A stretch of DNA of 64,000 nt. Origin: Epichloe hybrida. Lineage: Eukaryota; Ascomycota; Sordariomycetes; Hypocreales; Clavicipitaceae. The first letter of the stretch is position 1. Every line of letters starts with the position of its first letter. Location of the stretch: NCBI GenBank assembly GCA_019022495.1, contig JAFEKR010000002.1, forward strand, positions 3,596,001 to 3,660,000. Reading direction: 5' to 3'. Positions 10,290 through 20,093 of this stretch are shown here, piece after piece. The notes under the pieces were generated by a model, which saw nothing but the letters and a program-made list of their open reading frames with translations, made no database searches and had not been told where the DNA came from. A program made the position numbers and the translations under genes.

Positions 10290-11894
10290 ATGAGCAAACG
10301 AGCTGCCACCGAGGAAGCTTTCGAGGCGTCTCCTCTCAAGAAGCGGCACGCGGGTGGTGCACTTCCACAATGTAAGTACGCCCAACTTTTTCCCCCGTCC
10401 AGACCATCAACGACGAGAAGCACCATTGCTGACACAAACGCAAAAGATCACGACGATGGCGACGATGGCGATGATGACTCTGCCACAGCCCAAACCCCAA
10501 GCTCAACGGCAGACACCGGCTCCCCTGTCACTGCAGCTACCACACCACGCACCAAATTTCCATCGGATTTAAAGACTCTGGCCTGCACATGGCCAGGCTG
10601 TCCCAAAACATTCAATCGCCCAGCCCGGTTGCGAGACCACCTCAACTCACACACCAATTCTCGACCATTCAGATGTCCATATGACGATTGTGACAAGGAC
10701 TACATCGAAGATAAGCATCTGAAACAGCACATCAAAGCCGCACACACCAACGAGCGCAAATACATCTGCCAGGTTCCAGAATGCGGGAAGAGTTTCGTAA
10801 CAGGCACCCGACTAAAACGCCATCAAGCGGTCCACGAAGGCGCAGACCGCTTTCGCTGTCAAGACTGCGGCCAGAGTTTCAGGAAAAGAGAAACGCTCAC
10901 AAAGCATACCCGGAAAGAGCACTTGCATGTACGAGCATACGCCTGCACCGAGCAAGACTGCACCGAGTCGTTTGATTCCAAGCCAGCTCTCAAGAGACAC
11001 CGCGACAAGATCCACGGCGACCTCAAATTCTGGTGCGGCGAGTGCGGACTGCAACAAGCGTCTGATGGCTCGCAACAGCGTGTAGGCTTCACGACCGAGT
11101 TGCTCCTCCAAGCCCATTTGAAGAAGGAGCATCAAAATTGCCTCTTCTGCGACTTCAAGTCCACGTCAAAATGGGAACTCGACCAGCACGTCGACAAGCG
11201 CCACTCGGGAAAGACCGTCAAGGACCGCAAGATCCATGCCTGCACCCACCCTGGCTGCGAAAAGAAATTCACGAAAAACTCCAACCTCAAAGCCCACATC
11301 CGTACTGCTCACGAAGGCTTCCGCTTCATCTGCGGCCAGGTCGCCCTCGCGGGACCCGGCTTCGAAACCTGGACCAACGAGCAAGGGTGTGGGCACAAGT
11401 TCAGCACCAAAGTCCGTCTAGAAGACCACATTCGCTTCCGGCATCTCGGCCATGAACGTCCCAAGTTGTCGAGGACGGAGTCTCGCAACGATCCAACCTC
11501 TCTTATCGATGAACTCGCCGGCGTAACAAACCAAGCCAAACGAACCATATTCTGTACCGAGTGCAACGAGGGTTTCAAGCGCCATCACGACCTGCAAGTT
11601 CACCTTGCAAAGGGCCACGAGCCCGAGCCCGAGCAGCCCATCAACGACCCGCCTTCCTTCCTAGACGAGATGGATGACTTTGCGGGGCAGCCCCTTTTCG
11701 ATCAGCACTTTATTCAGTCCTCGTGGCCGGTGTCCACGGAACACGATGCCATGTTCGCCGCGCAATCGGATCAGGGCCCTCCCAGGGATGATGACTGGCT
11801 ACCAGATGAGGCCAGTCTCTTGTTCTTGACCAATGAGACGACCCACAAGATGGATTGGAACTTGAATATTGATCCTGGCCTGGCGGGGCCATAA
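10290..11894 (+). CDS. Transcription factor IIIA, C2H2 zinc-finger protein
   Basis: Two exons, 10290-10371 and 10447-11894, giving 509 residues. The 75-bp intron (GTAAGT..GCTGAC..AAAG) is in-frame and stop-free, so it could be mistaken for coding. The start is the ATG of MSKRAATEEAFEAS in a strong context. After a basic and then acidic N-terminus, nine C2H2 fingers run in tandem from LACTWPGC to an expanded finger with a long insertion (FICG..GCGHKF..H..H). A separate tenth finger (IFCTECNEGF..H..H) lies about 60 residues further on. Nine fingers plus a distant tenth is the layout known for fission-yeast TFIIIA, which binds the 5S rRNA gene internal control region to recruit TFIIIC and Pol III. 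The call rests on finger number and spacing. Confidence 0.88.
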   Translation: MSKRAATEEAFEASPLKKRHAGGALPQCKYAQLFPPSRPSTTRSTIADTNAKDHDDGDDGDDDSATAQTPSSTADTGSPVTAATTPRTKFPSDLKTLACTWPGCPKTFNRPARLRDHLNSHTNSRPFRCPYDDCDKDYIEDKHLKQHIKAAHTNERKYICQVPECGKSFVTGTRLKRHQAVHEGADRFRCQDCGQSFRKRETLTKHTRKEHLHVRAYACTEQDCTESFDSKPALKRHRDKIHGDLKFWCGECGLQQASDGSQQRVGFTTELLLQAHLKKEHQNCLFCDFKSTSKWELDQHVDKRHSGKTVKDRKIHACTHPGCEKKFTKNSNLKAHIRTAHEGFRFICGQVALAGPGFETWTNEQGCGHKFSTKVRLEDHIRFRHLGHERPKLSRTESRNDPTSLIDELAGVTNQAKRTIFCTECNEGFKRHHDLQVHLAKGHEPEPEQPINDPPSFLDEMDDFAGQPLFDQHFIQSSWPVSTEHDAMFAAQSDQGPPRDDDWLPDEASLLFLTNETTHKMDWNLNIDPGLAGP

Positions 11895-12504
11895 ATTGCC
11901 CGTTTGTATGGGAAGCCAGTCCTGTCTACTCTGCTTTGCTGTCGTGTTGGTTGATACCCCCCTGCGTTTTGCTCAAGACCTATGTCGGTAGACATGGCTG
12001 AAGGGTGTGTTTATGAAAAGGTTGCACAAGTTCATAGAAGGGAAAAGAAAAGGGTGGCTATATGGAATGGGACAGGGTTAAATGTGTGGCCACGATGATG
12101 ACGCCATGTTTGATAGAAGGTACAACATATACATTTGCTAGAGAGCAAGAATCGACAGGAATCAAGGCCTGAATATACGTATGAGTACCTTTCTCTCGAA
12201 ATTCACGTCGTGTTCTAGAAACAGGGTTCATTTTGAGTTGAATAGCTGTATTATTACTAGTTCTGCCCATACCAGGCTAACAGAGTGCAACTACTTCATG
12301 ATGAGCCAATCAACACCCTTATCCCATGGGTGTTCTGTAGGTACCCCAATCCAGAAATTAATTCATGTCGTATCCCAAACTCCCCATCTTTTTTTTTTCA
12401 TAATTTTGCCCCCGCGCAGAAGACTGACGAGGCTATCTCGCAATCTTTACCCGCACAGCGTGAAGAAAAAAAAAAAAAAAAAAAAAAAGTCCAGTGCAGC
12501 ACCT
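11895..12504. other. Convergent 3' region of TFIIIA and the ZIP gene
   Basis: No gene seen. It ends in an uninterrupted run of 23 A (12466-12488) just beyond the ZIP stop codon, on the T-rich 3' side of that minus-strand transcript. Confidence 0.45.
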
Positions 12505-14333
12505 TCAGTGAGGCTCGTGCGCCGCAAACAGCGCATTACTTAACCCCAGGACCGCCATTCCCAAGAATCCAAAGAATATACACAAGTTGCGATTGTGATT
12601 CAGACTTAACCCTTCCACAAACAGCTGCAGTCCAACACTCACCATTATTCCTGATGTGACGGCGAAAAGACACGCATAGACAACTGCGTTGGGGGAAATG
12701 TTTGACCTCTGCGCGAGCTTGAACCATATTGCCGCCATGCCGGCGCCTATAGGTTGTGATAGACCTCCTAGGACGGCAGACCAGGTGATTGCGCGCCAGC
12801 GAGATCCAAGTGCCATGTACAAGGGTAAGCACATGGCGAAACCCTCCGAGATGTTGTGCACAAAGAGAGCCATGAAGACGTTGAAGCCGAGTGCGGGGTT
12901 GGCATGGTTAGTGGCATAGGTGATGAAGCCTTCGGGAAATTTGTGGAGAGCAATGGCGATGGACGTCTGGAGACCAATGGAGAGGAACGCGTTTGCTGGG
13001 ACGTGATGGTGGTGCTGTTGGCTCTCGACGTCAGCTTGCTGCGTAGAAGGACACGTGGAGTGGTTGTCGGACGCAATTTCAGGACCTTCGTCGGTGGCCG
13101 AGAGAAGAGGTTCGCGAGAGGCAGCTCTACTCGTGCGGAAGAGAGGGCTGACGAGCTGATCACTGTCGTGGGCGTGGGCGTGGGCGTGGGCGTCATCGTG
13201 AGCGTCGTCGTGAGCGTCATCGTGCCCAGCACCATGAAAGACGGACCCGGCTTGCGGGTACAAAGGACCCGTGGTGGTGCGTAACATGGCTGGGTGGCGA
13301 GAAAGGCTCCGCGATGTCCTCGTCGACAAATGCTTGAAGCATTCCTGTCCACATGGATCGGTATAGCCATAACATGAGCCCTCCTCGTCGCAATTGCACT
13401 TTGTGTCCTTGACGAAGGACATGAGTCGCTTCTGCACACGGTACATTGACGGTCGCCGCGTGACAGGCTCTGAATCGGTCGCGGCGGGATGACAAGAAGA
13501 TAGCAATGTACTCGTACTCGTGGGACGCTGCAGCATTTCACCACCTCTAGCGGAAGCATGTCGCTTCGGTGGTTCACGGGTCTCATGGCTATCTACCTCT
13601 ACCGTCGATGAGAGCAATGGCGTAGACTCGCCGGCGAGGGTGTCGCCGTCTTCGCTGGCGATATTATCAGCGCCCAATTCGGCAGCGTGCGCACGCGACG
13701 ATCTTGGCCGAGACGAACGTCTGCGGGCTCTGCTGACCCGGGATTGTCTGCGGCCATGGTTGCACGAGTGGCTGGTGTGTGGGAGTGGCGCATCGTCGTG
13801 GGAATGATCGCAATCGACGACGTGGGAGGGCATGTGTTGATGCAGCAGTCGTGATACGGCCTGTATGCCGAAGAATCCTCCGATGAAGCATCCCATGATG
13901 AGCAGACCGGCGGGTTGATCGTCCCAGCCGTCTTTTTCGAGGTAGCCCTTGCTCTCGGGAAGCATGCTATATAACGCGGAGAACATCTGCATTTGGCAAG
14001 GTTTGTGTCAGTCTTTGTCATGCGTCATGATCAGGCATGGATGCGCGCTTTCTCTCACCATGACGCCGAAGCTCAGGGACAGCGAGCTCGCCAGGAAGAA
14101 GTTGCTTTCCTGAATGCGAAAACTGTGCTTGCCCGGGAACAGGCGGACGATGAAGTCGACGCAGATGATGGAAGCGCCAAAAACACATGCTGCTCCATCA
14201 TTCGTCAGCTGGTCCAAGGGGTTTCGCTGTCAACAAGAAGAGCAAAACGGATTAAAAACGCACCTATGCCACTGACGACGCACATGATCCACCCGCGGGT
14301 GTCATTGTCGAGATTCCGAGCAGCCAGCTCCAT
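12505..14333 (-). CDS. ZIP-family zinc transporter, Zrt3-like
   Basis: Three exons on the minus strand: 14333-14264, 14189-14059 and 13986-12505, giving 560 residues. The first intron uses acceptor GGAGCAG, restoring the conserved SGI-A-CVFGASIICVD join. N-terminal membrane segments (GWIMCVVSGIACVFGASIIC, LLIMGCFIGGFFGIQAVSRL) are followed by a long variable loop, then the metal-binding helices ALHKFPEGF and HNISEGFAM and the last segments (GIMVSVGLQLFVEGLSL). The loop carries a His/Asp repeat around 320-340 (HDDAHDDAHDDAHAHAHAH) and a Cys-rich patch (CNCDEEGSCYGYTDPCGQEC), likely zinc sensing or buffering sites. Yeast Zrt3 exports zinc from the vacuole; that location here is inferred. Divergent from the His-rich surface protein gene at 16700. 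Confidence 0.92.
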
Positions 14334-16699
14334 GGCTGGTGACTGCTGGTTGACGACGACTACAATGTCCACAGGAACGTGGATCAAATTGCCATATGAG
14401 TTGTGTCGTCGATGAACAAAGAACTGGTTGAGCGGAGGGCAGCCAAGGGTACGAGGTAATATTGTTGTGTTTTGGTCATGTGGAAAAAAGTTGGCCGGAG
14501 ATGGACATCCGAACTTTGGTCTTTGCTTTGGTCTGGGTCCGGCGGAAGGAAGGTTCGTGGCGTCGCTGACGTATGTAGTAGGGCCGTGCCAGCGGGAAAG
14601 GGTTTTAGCAGACTGATGTTAGGAGACGGCAACTATTATTTATGAAGTGCGCAAGAGCGCGCAAGAATGCGCAAGAGTGTGCATAAGCATCATTGACCAT
14701 AAGGGTTCTCGCCGTGTCGCCCTTGTTCATAACCACGCCACGTGCGGCTCGCCCTCTTCCACGTATCCATCCTCCTCTTTGTCCAGTCACTCTTTTGGCT
14801 TTCCACGCTGCATGTTTCGGCATGGTCTCTTCGGTGCGGCGAGGATGGCTTCGAGAAAGAAAGAAAACCCAGACATCATATTCATCGAGGTCGTCTTGAT
14901 TCTTGATTTGAGTCGTAAAAAGTCTTGATTTGAATGCATGCCTCCTCATTGGCGTACATTATTAGCTGCCGCCCAAATGTGGGGAGGTTGACAGCGAGGC
15001 GAATCACGGTCCGACACCTCGTCAGGTTTGGACATCAGAGATCTGCCGACCCGTCGCGGCAAAGCTTTGTCATTGCTGCACCATGCTGACTTCGAGCGAC
15101 AGATGCACGGTGGTGCAGTTCGTGATGATGTACGGAGTACGGAGTAGCAACAGATTCTTGAAAAGGTAGCTTATGAGGAAGAGGAATAGCCAGATCGTTC
15201 GAAGACTCAGCCATGCCACATTTTGCAAGTAATTGTAGATCCGATGGGAATTTTTGCGTACTCCGTACACATCATTATTAGCTGTGTTCTGCAATACGAT
15301 TTCGCGTTAGCATGGAACACAGACGTATGGATCGTGACTTTCCCATGAGTCGCTAAAGATGGGAATCTGCAACAACAAGCCGCAGCTTTGGGAATCACAG
15401 AATACCATCACATGATGAACACTCGCAGCTCTGCAAGGAACGCTTTCGCATCGAATCAACCTGGAGGCAGCAAATGAATTCTGCAGACTCATCGGGTAAC
15501 GGGAGCCTTTGATTCGGTAACAATGCCGGCCATGCAGACATCAAGGTTCCGTTCCCCCCCCTCAAGAAAACCACGCATGCACATGTGATTGGCTGCGACC
15601 GGCCGGATCGGTACTCCATTCGACAGGGGTGGTGAAGCCATCAAGGTGTACATATGTAATACTCCGTACGGAGTAAGCTTATTTTAAAGAGAAGAGATGT
15701 GGTGAGCACTCACTCAGCACAGGAACAACTGCACAGTCAGTCTGGAGTATGTACTCCGTACAGAGTGAGTATTGCTATACCGTACATGTACATACATCTC
15801 GTAGTAAGGACAAAGGAGATTTATCAAGCTTATTTGCGTCCGACAGTACGGAGTATTCCACTCAGGCTGCATCATTGCCACGAAGTCGGAGCCACTGCCC
15901 TTGATTTCCCCTGTGATGACCACGATAATAATAATGCCTTGCTCACCTTCAGCTACCATTCAGCTACCAGCCTACCACAGCTGCCAGGCTTGCACCCCTG
16001 GCCTGCTTCGCTTTCACACCGAGTAGTACAGATCATACCCCCTCCCCCCCCGGTGACCCCACACAGACCAAATGGTCGATCTGGATCCAGCCTTACTTCG
16101 AGCTGTGCCATTCTGACCGACTCTAACCCATTTTGACACGTTTGGTTTCGTCGCTGATTCCCGACACCAGCTACTACGAGCTACCACGAATCACGGCTTG
16201 CGGGGTACGGAGAATGACTTGCTTACTGCTTACTTTCCGTTATGTTGATGGCTGGAAGTCGTTCCTTATGCTCACTTCCGGCCTGCGTCCCGACTCCCTG
16301 GCAACTCGTCCCAACCACCAACACTCACCAACCCAGAGAGGATCTCGCACGCCACTTCTTGGCGCTCGGTCAAGACAGGACGAGCGGACATGGACCTGAT
16401 GGCCCAGATAGCCAATAATGTAAAGGCGCGTACGGGTTGCGGGGCTGGCTGGCATTGTTGTGTATTGTGTTGCATGTCGCCGTGCTTGATACAAGGCAAG
16501 ATCGCTGTCCGCATGTTGGTCCATGCATAATAACGAATAACGTGCTCTATTAAGGAGTAAGTTTTAGCATATATAATTGTACCTCGCCCGTTTTTCCTCC
16601 AGAGGTGGCAGTCGTTCACCACGTCTTCCTCTCGTCTTGTCTTGCTTGCCTTGCCGTATTGTCAAGCCCGAACCTACAGCAGCAACCTCGACAGCCAAC
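14334..16699. promoter_or_regulatory. Long divergent intergenic region between the ZIP and His-repeat genes
   Basis: 2.37 kb with no recognisable gene. It must contain both promoters. Two CAAGGT hexamers, the core reported for zinc-responsive ZafA/Zap1-type factors in Aspergillus, occur at 15542-15547 and 15642-15647; two hits are not above chance in this length. Eight TACGGAGTA/TACTCCGTA nonamers lie at 15131-15855, including a perfect 16-bp palindrome at 15660-15675. A degenerate GCGCAAGAG repeat lies near 14648-14680. Confidence 0.5.
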
Positions 16700-17128
16700 A
16701 TGCAGTTCAAGTCCTTGTTCTCGGTGTGTCTTCTCGGCCAGGCTGGTCTTGCAGTCGCCCAGGCTGCCAGTGATGCGTCTGGTTCCAAGACGCTGCCTCC
16801 TTCGCCCACAGGCTCCGGAGCCTGCGAGCCCCATGGTGATCACTGTACGTGATGCTGTCCCTGAACAGGTCTTGCGTGATACGGAGCCTCCTGATGAACA
16901 AGACTTGATATGCTGACTCGATCGATCCAAGGGCACTGCCATGCCGCTTCCTCCACGGCTGCAGGCTCCGTCGACACCGTAACCGCCTCGGCCACGGCCA
17001 CGTCCTGCGTGGCTCACGGCGACCACTGGCATTGTCCCCCTGGCGTCTCCAAGCCGGCGACCTCTCCTGCTCAGACTCAGACTCAGACTCAGACTCAGTC
17101 CGGCGCCAAGCCCACCACCACCGAGGCT

Positions 17129-17164
<36 letters not shown>

Positions 17165-17428
17165 CACGGAACTGACAAGGAGTGCACTCCTCACGGTGAC
17201 CACTGGCACTGCCCATCCGGCATCTCTGCTCCCACCTTTCCTCCCACTGCTGTCCCCTCGACTTCTGCTGCCAAGTCGTCCGGCGCCACCTCCGCTGGTG
17301 CCGCCACCACCACTGCTGCAGCCAAAGCTCTCGCCGGTGGCCGACCTACCGTCTCTGTTGGCTCCGTCGGTGCCGCCGTTGCTGCTTCTTTGGCCGGAGC
17401 TTTCCTCTTCGGTACCATGCTGGTATAA
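16700..17428 (+). CDS. GPI-type surface protein with three C-x2-HGDHWHC repeats
   Basis: Two exons, 16700-16844 and 16932-17428, giving 213 residues. Residues 1-20 are a signal peptide (MQFKSLFSVCLLGQAGLAVA). The decapeptide C-x2-HGDHWHC occurs three times (CEPHGDHWHC, CVAHGDHWHC, CTPHGDHWHC); the intron falls inside the Trp codon of the first copy, and splicing restores it exactly. Between copies two and three are a QTQTQTQT stretch and a DHDHDHDHDHDHH run. The tail is Ala/Ser/Thr-rich and ends in a hydrophobic segment (AAVAASLAGAFLFGTMLV), as in GPI-anchored wall proteins. Each repeat offers two Cys and three His, so zinc, copper or nickel binding is likely. I do not know a named protein with this design. 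Its divergent neighbour is a zinc transporter. Confidence 0.85.
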
Positions 17429-18167
17429 ATATATGGAGTTGATAATGGACCAGAAAGGAGTCTGCTGCCTGTGAAGACAGGCATATACTCCGGGGGTGTG
17501 TTAAGAAAAGCGTACTCTTGTTCTGCCTGCCATAGATGTTATTTAGCTTAGACGAGATCATGCGACGACCTTGTAGATCTAGGAAGATGATTGTAATATA
17601 GGCCAACCAGACAGACAATGAATCAAAAGGGTTTAGAGCCATGCACGGTATACCTACCCGTGGCCAAGACCGTGGGAGCTGACTATTGCCGTTTGCTCAT
17701 TGTGAAAACGGGATATTGATGAACGTCATGGGAAAAGGCAGCGTAGTCCGTAATGCAGGTGACTGTTCTCAACGGGTGATGGCCTGGTCGTGGCATTTCC
17801 AAGTCGCACGAGACCGCGTGATGGAGCCGCCGTTCTGGAAGCGGCTCCTCAGTAGTCGGTCCCCTGACCCACCTTCCCCTTCCTTCTTCACGTAAAAAAA
17901 AAAAAACAAAAAAAAAAACGACTCCGTCCCGTGTGCCGACTTTGCTGATTCTGCTGCTTTCTGCTGAACAACCTCCAAGACACCACGCACATGCTTCGCG
18001 GCGGCACCATCCCTCGTGAGCAGTGAATCTCCGTCACCACCACCTCTCCTGACCAGAGCTCCCCCTCCTCTCTCGTCCTCGTCCTCGTCCCCGTCCCCTG
18101 GACCCTGCCAACACGATATAAATATAAATAAATGCCACCACATCGAGCAGCCCACGCCGCCGCCAAC
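17429..18167. promoter_or_regulatory. Intergenic region with the NUC1 promoter
   Basis: No gene seen. Two adjacent A-rich runs lie at 17895-17918. A TATAAATATAAATAA box at 18117-18131 immediately precedes a weak ATG (18132); an RNA started from this box would more naturally use the ATG at 18168. Confidence 0.5.
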
Positions 18168-19232
18168 ATGTCCAAGTCAACTCTCGCCATGTTTGCTGCG
18201 CTCGGTGCCGGAGGCGGCGCGGCCCTCACCGCAGCCGTCTATTCGCTACGAGCATCTCCAGAAAGCAAGAAACCCGAGTCGCAAATCGCCGCGGCTCCCG
18301 CTGTGCCAAAACCAACAAGCAGCGTCCCCGCCAACACCAGCACGTCGCTGGCCGTGCCGTCGCAACACGTCTTCTCTTCCGTGCCTGTCGTCGCAGGAGG
18401 CGCCGTCAATCCCGCTGGGCTCTTCGAATACGGCTTCCCCGGCCCCGTGTCCGACGTTGCCAATCGATCAGCCCTGATATCCAGCTACGATCGCCGAACC
18501 CGCAACCCGCAATGGGTGGTCGAGCACATGACGCCCGAGTCTCTCGCCCAGCGCGGCGGCGACCGAAAGCACAGCGTCTTTGTCGAAGACGACTCGGTGC
18601 CCCCCAAGTTCCGCGGTCTCCTCAAGGACTACTTCCGCAGCGGCTACGACAGAGGCCACCAGGTGCCCGCTGCCGACGCGAAATGGTCCCAAAGGGCCAT
18701 GGACGAAACCTTTTACCTGACAAACATTTGTCCCCAAGTAGGCGAGGGCTTCAACCGCGACTACTGGGCTCACTTTGAAGACTTTTGTCGCCGCCTCACG
18801 GGACGGTACCCCTCGGTGCGCATCGTCACCGGGCCGCTCTATCTCCCCCGCAAGGACCCCGTCGACAACAAATGGTACGTCAAGTACGAAATGATTGGCA
18901 ATCCGCCATCCATCGCCGTCCCCACGCACTTCTACAAGGTCATCTTCGCCGAGGACGGCAAGGCAGGCGGCAATGTCGCCATCGGCGCCTTCGTCCTCCC
19001 CAACGCCCCTATTCCCAACCAGAAGCCCATCACCGACTTTGAAGTCCCCATCGAGGCGGTTGAGCGGGCGAGCGGCCTGGAATTCGCCACCAAGCTGCCT
19101 GTTGCGAGGAGGAAGAGGCTCTGCGCGGACACGGCGTGTGCGCTGGTGATTCGGGACTACGCCGACAAGCAGAAGGCGTTTGGGAAAGGGGGGGGGAATC
19201 AGCGCGCCATCTCACCGCCGCCGAGCCCATGA
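18168..19232 (+). CDS. nuc1: Mitochondrial nuclease NUC1 (endonuclease G family)
   Basis: Intronless, 354 residues from ATG 18168. An upstream in-frame ATG at 18132 would add 12 residues but has T at -3 and directly abuts a TATA-like box, whereas 18168 has the context aacATGT. This is a sugar-non-specific DNA/RNA nuclease of the beta-beta-alpha-metal fold, in the mitochondrial intermembrane space and linked to apoptosis-like death and recombination. The N-terminus (MSKSTLAMFAALGAGGGAAL) is a hydrophobic import/anchor segment. The catalytic motif DRGHQVPAAD is at 161-170 with general base His164; the magnesium-binding Asn is in FYLTNICPQ (Asn186). The conserved N-terminal signature EYGFPGPV is at 87-94. 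The stop is followed within three bases by a run of 26 T. Confidence 0.95.
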   Translation: MSKSTLAMFAALGAGGGAALTAAVYSLRASPESKKPESQIAAAPAVPKPTSSVPANTSTSLAVPSQHVFSSVPVVAGGAVNPAGLFEYGFPGPVSDVANRSALISSYDRRTRNPQWVVEHMTPESLAQRGGDRKHSVFVEDDSVPPKFRGLLKDYFRSGYDRGHQVPAADAKWSQRAMDETFYLTNICPQVGEGFNRDYWAHFEDFCRRLTGRYPSVRIVTGPLYLPRKDPVDNKWYVKYEMIGNPPSIAVPTHFYKVIFAEDGKAGGNVAIGAFVLPNAPIPNQKPITDFEVPIEAVERASGLEFATKLPVARRKRLCADTACALVIRDYADKQKAFGKGGGNQRAISPPPSP

Positions 19233-19611
19233 TGTTTTTTTTTTTTTTTTTTTTTTTTTTCCAAGCTGAGCACCGTTGGAAACGTTGATGCTGAGTTTCT
19301 GCATTGCCTGCGGGGACTGCGGGAAGAGGATGTCCATCGCGCACTGTTGGCATGGCGACGTCTGTTTGAATATATATACATATATACATTGGAGGAGAAT
19401 TTTCGAGGGCTTTCTGCGTACTTTCCTGTTACTCGATAGATGTACTAGAACAGAACGCAAGCGTGTGCATGCGCTTTTTATTTGCATGGGGAGACGTGGG
19501 GATTATAATGTATATTACGACATGGTAGCTCAATACAGCGTATCCCAATACCTTGCTTGGCCTTCCCGGCCTCGGGGCCTACCACAGATTGTTGTTTGGC
19601 GAGTGACCATA
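19233..19611. other. NUC1 3' region
   Basis: Begins with an uninterrupted run of 26 T (19235-19260) in the sense strand right after the NUC1 stop. No gene is seen. Confidence 0.5.
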
Positions 19612-19866
19612 TATCGCAGCCTCGCACCTCAGGCATCCCTCTTCATCCCTCTTCATCCCTCCTCGTTTGTTGACGCAGCTTCCCGTATGTCTGATTCATC
19701 GGTAGGCCTCGTCGACTCATCGGTAGGTTTCGTTTGCAGACCTCGAGTCACTTTGTTGATAAGATTTCGAAGCTTATATAGCTTCCTTTTTCCCTCTCTG
19801 ATAGATTTCCTAGATAGTAAAAATTTCAGTCTTCTCTTCTACCATTCTTTGCATCATCCCACATCT
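19612..19866 (+). repeat. Single-arm copy of a dispersed repeat
   Basis: This segment matches the right arm of the inverted repeat at 53030-53241 in the same order: ATCGCAGCCTC, a CAGGCATCC-like block, TTTCGTTT..GACCT, GAAGCTTATATAGCTTCC, GATAGATTTCCTAGATAGTAA and CATTCTTT-CATCATC-CACAT. Identity is high in blocks but interrupted by small indels, so the copies are old. Only one arm is present here. It ends about 109 bp before the start codon of the ISG12-like gene and so probably lies in that gene's promoter or leader. I do not recognise a named transposon family. Confidence 0.75.
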
Positions 19867-19958
19867 TCTTTCTCCTTCTCCCTTCTCCAGAGTTCACAGC
19901 CAACCAACGTCGGAGCAGCAACGATTCCCGCCAACGACTCCGAGTCTTGTCTCTCCTC

Positions 19959-20093
19959 ATGAGGGCTCTCCCCAATGGACCTGTCACAATTTCTCATCTG
20001 CTGCTTCCCCAGCGGCGCATCTCGACGCTCCCCGAAACGTCCTCACCACCTCACGGAGACGCAGACGGAGACGAAACCGACGACGCCAAGTGA
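19959..20093 (+). other. Upstream ORF overlapping the ISG12-like start
   Basis: An ATG at 19959, 16 bases upstream of the main start, opens a 44-codon frame in a different phase that ends at TGA 20091-20093, well inside the main coding region. A ribosome using it cannot reinitiate at 19975, so it would lower translation. Whether it lies in the transcript depends on the start site. Confidence 0.35.

Noticed and set aside
10371..10446. Reading TFIIIA through its first intron as coding
   Set aside because: The segment has a consensus GTAAGT donor, a GCTGAC branch site and an AAAG acceptor; the residues it would encode are unlike the acidic sequence on either side.
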